Source of the DNA: Vibrio diabolicus
Lineage (GTDB): Bacteria; Pseudomonadota; Gammaproteobacteria; Enterobacterales; Vibrionaceae
Direction: 5' to 3'
DNA: 64,000 nt
Assembly: GCA_001048675.1 (NCBI GenBank)
Contig: CCKK01000020.1
Span: forward strand, 1,116,001 to 1,180,000
A program made the translations under genes and the position numbers. Numbering within the stretch: position 1 is the first letter of the stretch; each line of letters starts with the position of its first letter. Positions 45,164 through 55,231 of this stretch are shown one piece after another. Under the pieces are notes generated by a model, which saw nothing but the letters and a program-made list of their open reading frames with translations, was not told the DNA's origin and made no database searches.

Positions 45164-46987
45164 TTAAATGGCTCGTAGGATTTCTTGTAAAATACTGTGG
45201 TACTTCTGAACAAACTTGTTCATCGCTTCAACGGTCGAGTTGTATTGAGAACTGGTGTCGTTCAGCTCAGTGGTTTTGATTTGCACTTCATCGTTAAGCA
45301 ACTTGGATTTAGCACTGACAGAACTAGAAAAATTAGACAGTTTTTTCGACTTCTCTTCGTCTTGGTACGACGCACCATCACCGATAGTAATACCTTGTTT
45401 TTGAAGAAAGTCTCGATGGTTTGTTATCTTATTATCCGTCAAATACTTGTACTCAGGTGAAGCTTCAAAATCCGTTTGATTACTGTAGTTAAAGTCACTC
45501 GCTTTGAAGTTACTTTCTGGATATCCCGGTTTATAAACCCCATCAACACTTTGCGTAGAGTGAATTTTTGATTGCACAACACCAAAAACTTTAAGCTGTA
45601 TTGTGAGATCCTCTAATGCCTCTTTCTGGTCATTACGTTTCTCTAAACGGTTAACACGACGCTCATTTAGTGCAAGCAGCACTTGCTCATCAAAGCGGTC
45701 GCCAATGCTAGACTCAACGACAGCCAGCAAATCACGAGCCGTTAGAGAGTGCTCTGCTCTCACCTCGCGATCCGCTTTCTCTTTATCGGTGATATTGAGT
45801 AGACGCTCTTTCAATGCCCCTAAGTTCTTGCGCAATGCCTCGTATCGCTCAGTAAATGAAGCCCCGGTAGATTCACCTTTTACTATTTTTTCAAACTGTA
45901 ATCGGATATCTCGTTCGGTGTTTTCTTTGATCAAAGTAACTTGAGCTGGCGTTATTTGTGTCTTTTGGACATCGGCTATCGCGCTGTCCTGGTAAAAGTC
46001 GTCGATTTCTATATTTGTTAAACTCACCGCGAAGTTGGCGAACAGACTAGAAAGGGTCAAAGGCTCGGTTCCACCAATAACAGTGTTAAGTGCTGCTTTT
46101 AGGTTGTTTGTTCCAGCCGCATCCCCATAAGCTGCGCTATATTGGCCTTTCACTTGAGCGGCCATTTCATCTAACGCTTCTTTAAGCTGCTGTTTAGAAA
46201 TACCAGGAGTCCATGTAATTCTGTTAGCTAGCGCACTTGCGTCATCGGTGCTTAAAGTAATACCGATGCCTTGAAAACTACTTTTTAATTGAGCTGAGAC
46301 TTGAAGAGCGAAACTCTCTTTAGTCAACAGGAAATCCGAGCTCTTCAGTTGCGCGAGATTCACGGAACCTAAGCTACTAAAGGCATTGCGAAGAAAAGAA
46401 ATAGAAGCATCTCTCACTTCACGGGAGCCCATTTGATTAGCAAGCTCTGCAACAAAAAGAGAAATTTCTTTGGTGGCATTAGCCAGTTTTGTCTCGGATA
46501 GGTTGGCGATCTGCTCCGCTTGGTTACTCTGAGTCCCCAGATTAAATTGACTAACAAACTCAGTAGATAACGAGCTATCTACGTTTTCCGTGAGTAACTT
46601 ACTAAACCAAGCCTGAAACTGATTTGATAGTGTTTGGTTTGTTTGAGCATTGAACTCGGCTGCGGTTAATTCGCCATCTGAGTTAGCACTTTGTAGCGAC
46701 TTTATCCAAACAGATGCGGTGTCGGTCAATGATATACCAGCAAACGCATTATTTTTCGCTTTTAGGTTTTCAAGTGTATCAACATAAAGCGCGATGCTTT
46801 GTGATTCCGTTTGTCCCGAGATAGTTGGCAATGAAGAAATTAGAGAGGCAAGTTGCTGAGTCTCTGCTTCACCCAGTACAGGGGTAAATGCCTCTATCAA
46901 GTTTTGTTGGAAAGTGGGTAATGGTGCACTACTCGCAGCTGTGTCTGTTGCTCCTGTCGTAGAGCCAGTCGTTTTCATATTCGTCAT
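45164..46987 (-). CDS. vcrV: T3SS needle-tip protein VcrV (SctA)
   Basis: This LcrV/PcrV family tip protein caps the needle and helps VopB and VopD assemble. From ATG 46987 (AGAGG upstream) it has 607 residues, the length I associate with the Vibrio form and roughly double the Yersinia LcrV. The middle and C-terminal parts are helical and fit a coiled-coil tip (for example AKSKLLNDEVQIKTTELND). It follows vcrG by 10 bases. Confidence 0.9.
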   Translation of the reverse strand: MTNMKTTGSTTGATDTAASSAPLPTFQQNLIEAFTPVLGEAETQQLASLISSLPTISGQTESQSIALYVDTLENLKAKNNAFAGISLTDTASVWIKSLQSANSDGELTAAEFNAQTNQTLSNQFQAWFSKLLTENVDSSLSTEFVSQFNLGTQSNQAEQIANLSETKLANATKEISLFVAELANQMGSREVRDASISFLRNAFSSLGSVNLAQLKSSDFLLTKESFALQVSAQLKSSFQGIGITLSTDDASALANRITWTPGISKQQLKEALDEMAAQVKGQYSAAYGDAAGTNNLKAALNTVIGGTEPLTLSSLFANFAVSLTNIEIDDFYQDSAIADVQKTQITPAQVTLIKENTERDIRLQFEKIVKGESTGASFTERYEALRKNLGALKERLLNITDKEKADREVRAEHSLTARDLLAVVESSIGDRFDEQVLLALNERRVNRLEKRNDQKEALEDLTIQLKVFGVVQSKIHSTQSVDGVYKPGYPESNFKASDFNYSNQTDFEASPEYKYLTDNKITNHRDFLQKQGITIGDGASYQDEEKSKKLSNFSSSVSAKSKLLNDEVQIKTTELNDTSSQYNSTVEAMNKFVQKYHSILQEILRAI

Positions 46988-46997
46988 TTCCAAACCT

Positions 46998-47282
46998 CTA
47001 AATCATCATGCCGCGCATCACTGTAGGACGCTTTCTGCGTTTACCTGACGTACCTTGTAGCTGATTTTGTTGTTGCCGGCGGCGCTGGACTTCGTCTATT
47101 AGCTCTTGCTCTGCACGTTTCATGGTATCTACTGGCGCTTTTATGCCGCCAAGTAAAACATCACCCGCAACAGGACCAACACCTAAGCCTTCCAATAGCT
47201 CGTTAAAAATATCGGTTCTGTCTTCAGCTTTTCTAATGGCAAGCTCAGCGTTCTCAATCGCATCGGTAAACGGTTGCTTCAT
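46998..47282 (-). CDS. vcrG: VcrV chaperone/regulator VcrG
   Basis: This 94-residue LcrG/PcrG homologue binds the tip protein and helps block secretion before host contact. The start ATG 47282 has AGGA at good spacing and gives the usual LcrG length; a start nine codons earlier is possible but poorly supported. The C-terminus is very basic (GKRRKRPTVMRG). It lies between vcrR and vcrV. Confidence 0.9.
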   Translation of the reverse strand: MKQPFTDAIENAELAIRKAEDRTDIFNELLEGLGVGPVAGDVLLGGIKAPVDTMKRAEQELIDEVQRRRQQQNQLQGTSGKRRKRPTVMRGMMI

Positions 47283-47342
47283 CTTGATTCCTATCTTAAA
47301 GCGGGTCATCTCATCGGTGCTGTCAGTAACAGTCGTGAGTTT

Positions 47343-47756
47343 TTACTTTTTCAACTTTTTCAAAGGTCTATAATCTGCTAGGCGTAAACAGTACCAGTCG
47401 TCTAGCTCATCATGGCTTGCACCGCATGCTTTTAGATAGAACTGGGCTAATCGCTGACTGCTCATATTGCTGCCACGTAACACATCGACGTTTCCGCGAA
47501 TGACCCAATCGGAGGAATAAAGTTGAACAGCATGCTCAGCTAAGAGAAATAAGCCTGCAAAAGGGTTACTCAACCCTAGGTTTGGATGCACACGTTTCAA
47601 AAGAACGATGATGATTTCACCGTCCTCCACACGAAAAACGAGCTCTAAACCCTCAACTTCAATTCGATAACCAAGTTGAATTTCACTTTGTTGCCAAAAG
47701 TATGGCGTCACTTCGATCCCCGCTTGCGCAAGCGAGAGCATTAGTTTTGTTTTCAT
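47343..47756 (-). CDS. vcrR: T3SS regulatory protein VcrR (LcrR family)
   Basis: This 137-residue LcrR/PcrR family protein has been linked to calcium-dependent control of T3SS expression in Yersinia. Its ATG overlaps the stop of vcrD (TAATG), so it is probably translationally coupled. No special motif is visible beyond the family pattern. Confidence 0.88.
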   Translation of the reverse strand: MKTKLMLSLAQAGIEVTPYFWQQSEIQLGYRIEVEGLELVFRVEDGEIIIVLLKRVHPNLGLSNPFAGLFLLAEHAVQLYSSDWVIRGNVDVLRGSNMSSQRLAQFYLKACGASHDELDDWYCLRLADYRPLKKLKK

Positions 47757-49874
47757 TACATCCCCACCCTTCCAAGTGGCTGAATATTGATTTGCTGAGT
47801 TAATTCTTGAAATGACAAAACGGGCAGATCGTAGTATTCCGATTCAATAAGCTTTCGCACATATCGGCGTACATCCATAGACACAACTAACACAGGCTTA
47901 TTCGGCATGCGGCTTAAATCACCAATGGTCTGTTTCACATCACTCACAAATTGTTGAGTTACTGACGGGTCTAACGCCAAGTAGCTCCCTGCAGAGGTTT
48001 GACGAATACCGCTGCGTATTGTGTCTTCGAGACTTTGATCCAATAAGTAAGCGGGCAACATGTTTTGTCCACTCGCGTATTTGTAGCAAATGTAACGTTT
48101 TAAGCTGGAACGAATGTACTCCGTCAGCTGTACAACATCTTTCTCTTTTTGGCCCCACTCAACCATGGCTTCCAAGATCACGCGAAGGTTTCGGATGGAA
48201 ATATCCTCAGAAACCAAGCGTTGCAAGATTTCCGTCATTTTTTGTAACGGGACAATGCGCTGGGCCTCTTTAACTAGCTCCGAATAACTGCCTTCCATCT
48301 GCTCCAATAGATAACGCGTCTCCTGAATACCAATAAAGTCTTGTGCGTACTCCTTGAGAACATGAGACAAGTGGTACGTTAAAATTCTGTCGGGTGTGAG
48401 AAAGCCGACATGACTGGCTACGAGTTTTTGCTCGTAACTTTGTGCCACCCAAATGCTAGAAATACCAGGTAGAAAATCTTCATCTTGCTCATAAGGCACG
48501 CCTAATAAATCGATCTGTTCATTCCCTTCTGTCACCAAGAGTTGATCTTTTACAATTCGTCCTCGTGCAACCGGAACTTCTTGTAACTGAATTAAATATT
48601 CGCCATTTTGCATCCCCTCGTTAAAACGCAGGTGGATACCCGGGAAAGGCACGCCGAGGTCGAGATATAGTGCGCGCCTCACCCTTGCTAGCTCTTCATT
48701 CAATGCGACCGCTTCCAAGCTTTCCTGAAGGCTCGCGTCAAGATCAATCAAGAGTGGGACCGTCATGGCAAACTCTTCTTGCTCACCTAGTTTGCCTTTA
48801 CTGTTTCTAGATGGGGTTGGTTTGCTTGGCTTCGCTGCTGGTGAACCCGCCCCTTGCGAAACAAAGCTTGATAAGTCGGTACTATCTGATTCAGCCTTGT
48901 TTTTTCTGTTGATAGAAAAGGAAGAAACCACCACCACCAACCACTGTGGCCAAGACCAGAAAAGTAATTTTTGGAAAACCAGGAATCAGTGCGAACAGCA
49001 CCAAAAGCACACCGCCAATAAGAAGCGCACGTGGCTGAGCAATGACCTGCCCACCAATGTCCGAGCCGAGATCAGAAGAATCTTCATGAGAAACACGCGT
49101 CACGATAATACCGGCCGTAATCGCGATAAAGAGTGCCGGGATTTGCGACACCAAACCATCGCCAACGGTCAAAATCGCAAACAGCTCAAGCGCTTCAGAA
49201 GCACTCATGCCTTTTTGCGTTACCCCGATCGTGACGCCACCTAAGATGTTGACCACAATGATGACCAAACCAGCAATGGAGTCGCCTTTAACGAACTTCA
49301 TCGCGCCATCCATCGAGCCATACATTTGGCTTTCTTTTTCAATCAGTGATCGTCGGTGCCGTGCTTCGTGTACGTCAATCACCCCAGCGCGCATGTCACC
49401 GTCAATACTCATCTGCTTACCAGGCATCGCATCAAGTGAGAATCGCGCACTAACTTCTGCAACCCTCTCCGAGCCTTTGGTGATCACCATAAACTGGACA
49501 ATAGTAATGATCAGGAAAACAACAATACCGACCACTAAGTTACCGCCCACGACAAAGTTACCGAAGGTATAAACGATTTGACCAGCATCGCCTTGCAGCA
49601 AGATCAAACGGGTTGTCGTGATGGATAAAGACAGACGAAACAATGTCGTGATCAGTAGCACCGCGGGAAACGCAGAGAACTCAAGCGGCGTAGTGATGTA
49701 AATCGCTAACATAAGCAGCACCACCGCAATACTCATGTTGGTGCCAATCAGCACATCCACCAGCGCGGTAGGCAGTGGCAATATCATCATAAAGACGATC
49801 GCGAGCAACATCACAGCAAGCATAATGTCTTTACGTTGCCCTACCTTGTTTAAAATATCTATCAACTTATTCAT
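47756..49874 (-). pseudogene. vcrD: T3SS export gate VcrD (SctV), frameshifted
   Basis: This is the large export-gate subunit of the FlhA/YscV family. The N-terminal membrane half runs from ATG 49874, which overlaps the vscY stop, and ends at a TGA at 48891 after VVGGGGFFLFYQQKKQG. The cytoplasmic half, from NKAESDSTD onward to 47756, lies in another frame. The span of 2119 bases is one over a multiple of three. Dropping one A from the A6 run at 48900-48905 joins the halves into about 705 residues, the normal length. Without repair no cytoplasmic ring is made and the secretion system cannot work. Confidence 0.88.
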
Positions 49875-50208
49875 GTGATTCACTATTTAAAGATTGCAGA
49901 TAGCGTCGGTGCGCTTGGCGTGCCCCATCGACGTCATTTTGTTTCCAACGAGCTTGGCTTAAGCAAAACCAGAGTCCTGCCGAATCAGGTTTAAGGTCGG
50001 ATTTTAATAAGTGCTCACATACCTCAACAGCACGAGCATATCGACCACTTTGTAAACACGCCACTGCGAGCGTTTGCATCGCCTCTTTGTGTTGCGGGTC
50101 TATCTCTAAAACCGCATCGAGAATAGAGATGGCATGCTCTGGCTTTTGGTATTGAACTTGTAGTGCAGCGTGAACAAGCAACAGTTCAATGTCTTTGGAT
50201 CTCAACAT
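49867..50208 (-). CDS. vscY: T3SS chaperone VscY (SctY)
   Basis: This 113-residue TPR-type protein is the chaperone of VscX, and together they bind the export gate and help early substrate export. Repeats such as AALQVQYQKPEHAISILDAV and VACLQSGRYARAVEVCEHLL are visible. It starts 5 bases after vscX and its end overlaps the vcrD start. Confidence 0.9.
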   Translation of the reverse strand: MLRSKDIELLLVHAALQVQYQKPEHAISILDAVLEIDPQHKEAMQTLAVACLQSGRYARAVEVCEHLLKSDLKPDSAGLWFCLSQARWKQNDVDGARQAHRRYLQSLNSESHE

Positions 50209-50213
50209 GTTGG

Positions 50214-50591
50214 TTAGACCTGGATAAGGAGATTGAGCGCCATAGTGAGATAACGCTGATCAAGTTGCGTGCTTTGTAGCGTTTCGGATGCTTTGATAAA
50301 AGAAGCGGAGCCTGAATCCTGTGCAAGAACTTGCAACTGAGCTAACGTTTCATCGAACTGTTGGCGGTACTTTTCTGGACGCAACAATTCTGAGTGCAAC
50401 AATTTTGGCTTGGTTAACGCGATTAGGTATTGGTCTGAAGGCCAGAGGTCATAGAGCTTCTCTAAATGCGTAGCGACCGCCTGTCCATCAGGAAGTAATT
50501 GAAACCGTTCAGGGAAATCGGCCTTAACCTCACTATGAGTAACATGCGTGAAGGCTTCTATGCCTACGTTTAAAGTGCTTACTCGAGTCAT
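50214..50591 (-). CDS. vscX: T3SS protein VscX (SctX)
   Basis: This 125-residue YscX-family early secretion substrate forms a complex with VscY. Its ATG overlaps the sycN stop by four bases (ATGA), so it is translationally coupled. Confidence 0.9.
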   Translation of the reverse strand: MTRVSTLNVGIEAFTHVTHSEVKADFPERFQLLPDGQAVATHLEKLYDLWPSDQYLIALTKPKLLHSELLRPEKYRQQFDETLAQLQVLAQDSGSASFIKASETLQSTQLDQRYLTMALNLLIQV

Positions 50592-50962
50592 GAGGTTGCC
50601 ACATCGTTATGTAGACGAACCAAAAGCGTAAACGCTTGTTCTAAAGTCGGAAGCGTGACCTCTTCTCCGTTTAACCTCGCGGAAAAAACCAAAGTTTGCT
50701 CATCTAACAAACCAGTTTTAATTTCGAAAGGCCAGCCTTGATCGGCATGACACAAACTGAGGGCGCTTTGAATGATGTCACTGGTTTGATGCCAAGATAA
50801 CGCTTGAGACAACATCAAGAATAGCTGTTCTCCGTGTCGCTCAATATGTAGTGTACCGCTTTGCTCAAAATCCAGCTGCACCCGTCCAGCTGATGAGAAA
50901 TCGACGGCATCAAGCCCCATTCCTCGGCAAAATTCATTGACGGATGCATCAATCCAACTCAT
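50588..50962 (-). CDS. sycN: T3SS chaperone SycN
   Basis: This 124-residue class I chaperone is of the SycN type. In Yersinia it pairs with YscB on YopN and helps the YopN plug. The start MSWIDASVNEFCRGMGL is typical. It overlaps tyeA by 14 bases. Confidence 0.9.
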   Translation of the reverse strand: MSWIDASVNEFCRGMGLDAVDFSSAGRVQLDFEQSGTLHIERHGEQLFLMLSQALSWHQTSDIIQSALSLCHADQGWPFEIKTGLLDEQTLVFSARLNGEEVTLPTLEQAFTLLVRLHNDVATS

Positions 50963-51233
50963 CTTCCCACGCTTCCTCTTCTTCTATATCAATGGCTTCG
51001 TCTAGCGCCTTTTGTACCGCTTGTATTAAATTCTGTCGTTGTTCTTCATCGGCGAATACATCAATAGGGATCGCGCGAACTAACTTGTGGAACTCTCGAA
51101 AAAAATCGATTTTTTGTTGTACCGCCGTCAATTCCATTGCGTTGGCGACTTTCCAAATCTCATCACTGCTTACCCATCGCTGCTCTACCAACGCAATCAC
51201 ATCAGCCATCAAATTAGAAACTTGATAAGCCAT
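50949..51233 (-). CDS. tyeA: T3SS gatekeeper partner TyeA
   Basis: This 94-residue TyeA homologue binds the C-terminus of VopN to hold secretion closed until host contact. It has an acidic C-terminal tail (EEEEAWEDELD). It overlaps the end of vopN by 20 bases and the start of sycN by 14. Confidence 0.92.
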   Translation of the reverse strand: MAYQVSNLMADVIALVEQRWVSSDEIWKVANAMELTAVQQKIDFFREFHKLVRAIPIDVFADEEQRQNLIQAVQKALDEAIDIEEEEAWEDELD

Positions 51234-52107
51234 AACTTGTCCTTTCCGGTTTAAACATTTGGAACAACTGACTCACGCGATCTTGCAACGTATTCAGAGT
51301 TTTGAGTTTTTGCATATCGGACATCAACCACTGCAACTTAACCGAGTCGATACTGCTGCCTTGAACACTAAGATCTGCACTCATGCCTTGCAGCATAAAG
51401 TCAACAGCGGTCGATACCTCCTGTTCACCAAAGCGCGCCACTACGTCTTGATAAGCGGCTCCGAGCCCTTGATAGCTATGAACGGTATCGCGATAGAAAC
51501 CGCGCAGCTGGTGTAATGAGCTAAACTCTTGCTCTTGGCTGTACTCATCAGCAAAATTTGAGACGCGAATTTCCGTATCAATTTGAGCCCAAGAATCTGG
51601 GTTTTGCTCGATTCTCAGAATCGCTTGGTCAATTAGTGCGAGTAGATGTTTACTTTCTGGGCTCGCACTCAAAAACTTTTTAACGGCTTTTAACGCAAGG
51701 TATTGATGGCTTTTCTCCTCGGAAAACCCATTCAAATAGGCTTGCAATTGTGCGATGGTCGAGATATTTCCTCCCGCCATTTTTGCAGCCAGATCTTTGA
51801 TCTTTTGGTTCTTTTCAAGATCAGGGACTTTTCGCAGATAGTCAGAAACGAGTTCGTGCGCTTCATTAACTCGAACGCCACTGTCTTTCACTTTACGCTT
51901 GGTCAAATCTTTTTCTGCTTTTTCGGAACCGAGTGAAGTGAGCTCTTCCATCGCATCAAAAAGTGATTGTGTGGCATTGTGAACACGGACCGTTTCACCG
52001 CGGTAATTGCCTTTTCGTGAAGCGTCGGTACGAGACGATTCCAACCCGTTTTGGATAGACGCATCAAACTTTGGGTTTGTTGCGATATGATTGTTGATAA
52101 TACTCAT
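51214..52107 (-). CDS. vopN: T3SS gatekeeper VopN (SctW)
   Basis: This 297-residue YopN family plug protein controls the switch from translocator to effector export together with TyeA, SycN and a YscB partner. It is the first gene of the minus-strand operon. The promoter in the 185-base gap upstream has an ExsA-type site. A good AAGGAG lies before the ATG. Confidence 0.92.
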   Translation of the reverse strand: MSIINNHIATNPKFDASIQNGLESSRTDASRKGNYRGETVRVHNATQSLFDAMEELTSLGSEKAEKDLTKRKVKDSGVRVNEAHELVSDYLRKVPDLEKNQKIKDLAAKMAGGNISTIAQLQAYLNGFSEEKSHQYLALKAVKKFLSASPESKHLLALIDQAILRIEQNPDSWAQIDTEIRVSNFADEYSQEQEFSSLHQLRGFYRDTVHSYQGLGAAYQDVVARFGEQEVSTAVDFMLQGMSADLSVQGSSIDSVKLQWLMSDMQKLKTLNTLQDRVSQLFQMFKPERTSYGLSSF

Positions 52108-52139
52108 TCACTTGCACTCCTTCCGTACAATACAGGCGA

Positions 52140-52190
52140 ATTATAGGAAGTGCGCTTTCTCGAAGCTGTCAAAATCAGACGTGTTTTTTT
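52140..52190 (-). promoter_or_regulatory. ExsA-type promoter of the vopN operon
   Basis: On the minus strand an A-rich site at 52166-52190 fits the Pseudomonas ExsA consensus (AAAAA, CACG, then TTTGACAG), as I recall it. It contains a -35 TTGACA (52167-52172) and is followed by a perfect -10 TATAAT (52140-52145). The gap between them is 21 bp, the unusual spacing of ExsA-dependent promoters. Confidence 0.85.
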
Positions 52191-52209
52191 AGTGCGTTTT
52201 CAGTTTTCT

Positions 52210-52261
52210 AAAAACTCCCGACTGATATTCACTATAAATACCCCCTCATCCTTTCTATCCT
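52210..52261 (+). promoter_or_regulatory. ExsA-type promoter of the vscN operon
   Basis: On the plus strand AAAAACTCCCGACTGATATT begins an ExsA-like site at 52210-52234. Its -35-like TTCACT is at 52228-52233 and a -10-like TATCCT at 52256-52261, giving a 22-bp gap. The A-run and GAC core match the consensus well; the -10 is less good than that of the vopN promoter. Confidence 0.75.
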
Positions 52262-52292
52262 CCCAACATCAATCATTGCGCATATTTTTACC

Positions 52293-53615
52293 TTGAACGA
52301 TTTCTCATACATCACTGATATCCAACAATCTGCGATCAGGCAAACTCGTCTGATCCAAATTCGCGGGCGCGTTACGCAAGTAACCGGCACCATCATCAAG
52401 GCCGTTGTTCCCGGCGTTCGTGTTGGTGAGCTGTGTGAGTTGCGTAATCCTGATCAAACTCTGTCTTTATTAGCGGAAGTCGTTGGCTTTCAACAGCATC
52501 ACGCTCTGCTCACACCGTTAGGAAATATGTTTGGGATTTCCTCAAATACAGAAGTTAGCCCAATGGGAAAAATGCATGAGGTCGGCGTTGGCGATCACCT
52601 GTTAGGTACAACGCTTGACGGACTTGGGCGTCCTTTCGATGGTACGCAAAGCCAGGAACCAAGTGCTTGGTATCCGGTTTATCGCGATGCACCGCCACCA
52701 ATGCAACGTAAACTGATTGAAAAGCCAATCTCTCTTGGGGTTCGATCCATTGATGGACTACTGACCTGTGGTGAAGGTCAGCGCATGGGCATTTTTGCAG
52801 CGGCGGGCGGTGGTAAAAGTACCCTACTGGCAAAACTGATTCGATCCGCAGACGTCGACGTGACCGTTCTCGCCTTGATTGGTGAACGCGGACGCGAAGT
52901 ACGAGAGTTTATTGAGCATGACTTGGGCGAAGAAGGAATGGCCAAATCGGTTTTAGTGGTCGCGACATCCGATCGCCCGGCCATGGAACGTGCCAAAGCC
53001 GCTTTTGTTGCCACTTCTATTGCTGAATATTTTCGTGACCAAGGTAAACGCGTGTTACTGCTGATGGATTCTGTAACGCGTTTCGCCCGCGCACAGAGAG
53101 AAATTGGACTAGCCGCAGGCGAGCCACCAACACGACGTGGCTATCCGCCTTCCGTTTTTGCCGCTTTGCCAAAGCTGATGGAACGAGCCGGCCAATCTGA
53201 CAAAGGGTCAATTACAGCGCTGTACACCGTGTTGGTTGAAGGCGACGACATGACAGAACCTGTCGCCGATGAAACTCGCTCCATTTTAGATGGGCACATC
53301 ATTCTCTCGCGCAAACTTGCGGCAATGAACCATTATCCCGCCATTGATGTACTCCGATCAGCAAGCCGCGTGATGAATCAAATCGTTGAACCTGATCATC
53401 AGGCGTCTGCTGCTCACCTTCGCGAAATGTTAGCCAAGTACGAAGAAGTTGAGCTACTGATAAAAATTGGCGAGTACCAGCATGGGGCAGATAGCCGAGC
53501 AGATATGGCGATTGCACAAAGTGATGATATACGCGCCTTTTTACGTCAAGGAACGCATGAGCCAAGTGATCTTGATGGTGCTATCGCTCAACTAAAAGGG
53601 ATGGCGAACCAATGA
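52293..53615 (+). CDS. vscN: T3SS ATPase VscN (SctN)
   Basis: This 440-residue hexameric ATPase unfolds substrates and strips chaperones at the base of the export gate. The Walker A motif AAGGGKST lies near residues 169-176, and the catalytic region has GERGREVREF. The start is TTG 52293, with no strong ribosome site, but the next Met is too far inside the domain. It heads the plus-strand operon. Confidence 0.94.
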   Translation: MNDFSYITDIQQSAIRQTRLIQIRGRVTQVTGTIIKAVVPGVRVGELCELRNPDQTLSLLAEVVGFQQHHALLTPLGNMFGISSNTEVSPMGKMHEVGVGDHLLGTTLDGLGRPFDGTQSQEPSAWYPVYRDAPPPMQRKLIEKPISLGVRSIDGLLTCGEGQRMGIFAAAGGGKSTLLAKLIRSADVDVTVLALIGERGREVREFIEHDLGEEGMAKSVLVVATSDRPAMERAKAAFVATSIAEYFRDQGKRVLLLMDSVTRFARAQREIGLAAGEPPTRRGYPPSVFAALPKLMERAGQSDKGSITALYTVLVEGDDMTEPVADETRSILDGHIILSRKLAAMNHYPAIDVLRSASRVMNQIVEPDHQASAAHLREMLAKYEEVELLIKIGEYQHGADSRADMAIAQSDDIRAFLRQGTHEPSDLDGAIAQLKGMANQ

Positions 53616-54073
53616 TCGAACGGTTACTAGAAATCAAACAAATTCGAGCAGAACGTGCGGATAAAGCCGTTAAGCGCCAAGAATACCGAGTATCAAATTC
53701 GGCAGCACAGGTTCAAAAGGCCGAACGTTCCGTAGCGGACTATCACGTTTGGCGTCAGGAAGAAGAAGAACGACGTTTTGCCAAAGCAAAGCAACACACA
53801 CTCGTTCTCAAAGAGTTGGAAACATTAAGACAAGAAATCGCGTTGTTGAGAGAGCGAGAAGCCGAGCTTAAACAGCGCGTTGCCGAAGCAAAAAAAGCGC
53901 TTGAGTACGAACGCTCGGTACTTAAAGAAAAACAAAAAGAGGCACGGCAAGCCCATAAAACCAAAGAAAAATTCGTTCAGTTGCAACAACAAGAACTCGC
54001 GGAACAGTCGCGAGAAAGACAATACCAAGAAGAACTCGAACAAGAAGAGTTTCGCACTGTCGATATTATTTAA
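53612..54073 (+). CDS. vscO: T3SS stalk protein VscO (SctO)
   Basis: This 153-residue, highly charged protein is almost wholly coiled coil (repeats such as REREAELKQRVAEAKKALEY), as in YscO and FliJ, the central stalk between ATPase and gate. Its start overlaps the vscN stop (ATGA). Confidence 0.9.
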   Translation: MIERLLEIKQIRAERADKAVKRQEYRVSNSAAQVQKAERSVADYHVWRQEEEERRFAKAKQHTLVLKELETLRQEIALLREREAELKQRVAEAKKALEYERSVLKEKQKEARQAHKTKEKFVQLQQQELAEQSRERQYQEELEQEEFRTVDII

Positions 54074-54082
54074 AGGTTCATT

Positions 54083-55231
54083 ATGCGCATTACTCCAACA
54101 GAAGAAACACCGAATACGCTGTACAAATCAACGCCAGAAAAAAAGCCCTTGGAGCGAGAGGCTGAGCTTCAGTCACAGTTCGAGCGTGCAATGACGGAGA
54201 AACCTCGCAAGGAAGAAGAATCTACCGTTGCGAGCAAAAAAGACACTCAGAGCAGAGACGAGAGCCTTCCGTTAAGACATGAAGCATCTCAAAGCCTAGA
54301 CAAACAATCGAAACTTTCTAACCAAGAAGCCAGCACTTATAGAAATACCGCTACATTAAAAGGCAAAAGTGACGTCGTCACAAAGAAAGGCGTAGAGAAA
54401 CCACAAGACGACGCAACAAATAGCGAAGAACACCTAATTGAAAACAGTAAATTGCATGAGAAAGATAAGAAACTTGAGATCGATCAGGCTCCAAACTCAT
54501 CCTCGATTGAGCGCGTTGGCCCCCATTCTCAAGCACAAGCTTCTCTCGACGGTTCTCTCCCTAAAAAGGCCGTAGGGAAATCACTCGCTCAAGATGCAAT
54601 TAACCATGCTAACTTCACGACGAAACAAACCGAAACGACACACAATAAGCGTGCAACGCTGCGGCTACAAGACACTGGCAAGCTGTCAGACAAAACCGAT
54701 GGTCGTTCTGAAACTAAATCGCTTGAGAAAATCGAGACGAAAATCGCACTAGTGGCCGTTAAAGCGGATGACGAAAAAGCAGATCCTCAACACCTTGCGA
54801 GCGCGGCAACACAAGGCGATGTCATTTTAAAGAGTGTCGCTTCACAGGCTCAGCCGGCCCCTGCTCGAGACGTAAACACGTTACTCCAACAATTGGTGGA
54901 CAAAATCTATGTTTCGCTGCCAACCGCATCGGACAACAAAGAGGTTCGGCTGTTTCTGAGTGAAGGACAATTAAAAGGTGGCGAAATCCACATCAAGTTG
55001 GACGCGCAAGGTTATAGCGTGACGATTCGACAAGAGCATGCCCTTTCCATTATTAGCCAACAAGCTAGACAAGATCTTGCCGAACGCCTAAATCGATTTG
55101 GCGGTGATCAGCCACTTCGTCTAGCGATCAGCGAACAAACTCAACAGCTCGATCAACAACAACATGAACAACAACACTCACGCCAGAAACGTAGCGTGTA
55201 TGAAGAATGGCAAGCGGAGAATGACCTATGA
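54083..55231 (+). CDS. vscP: T3SS needle-length regulator VscP (SctP)
   Basis: This 382-residue molecular ruler and substrate-specificity switch has a long, low-complexity, hydrophilic middle and a folded C-terminal T3S4-like domain (about 265-360, EVRLFLSEGQLKGGEIHIKL). It overlaps vscQ as ATGA. The length of the middle part is expected to set needle length. Confidence 0.88.
   Translation: MRITPTEETPNTLYKSTPEKKPLEREAELQSQFERAMTEKPRKEEESTVASKKDTQSRDESLPLRHEASQSLDKQSKLSNQEASTYRNTATLKGKSDVVTKKGVEKPQDDATNSEEHLIENSKLHEKDKKLEIDQAPNSSSIERVGPHSQAQASLDGSLPKKAVGKSLAQDAINHANFTTKQTETTHNKRATLRLQDTGKLSDKTDGRSETKSLEKIETKIALVAVKADDEKADPQHLASAATQGDVILKSVASQAQPAPARDVNTLLQQLVDKIYVSLPTASDNKEVRLFLSEGQLKGGEIHIKLDAQGYSVTIRQEHALSIISQQARQDLAERLNRFGGDQPLRLAISEQTQQLDQQQHEQQHSRQKRSVYEEWQAENDL

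Noticed and set aside
48890..48940. Programmed -1 frameshift at the vcrD A-run
   Set aside because: Joining the two frames needs a +1 (or -2) shift, so a -1 slippery site does not fit; six A is also short for transcriptional slippage.
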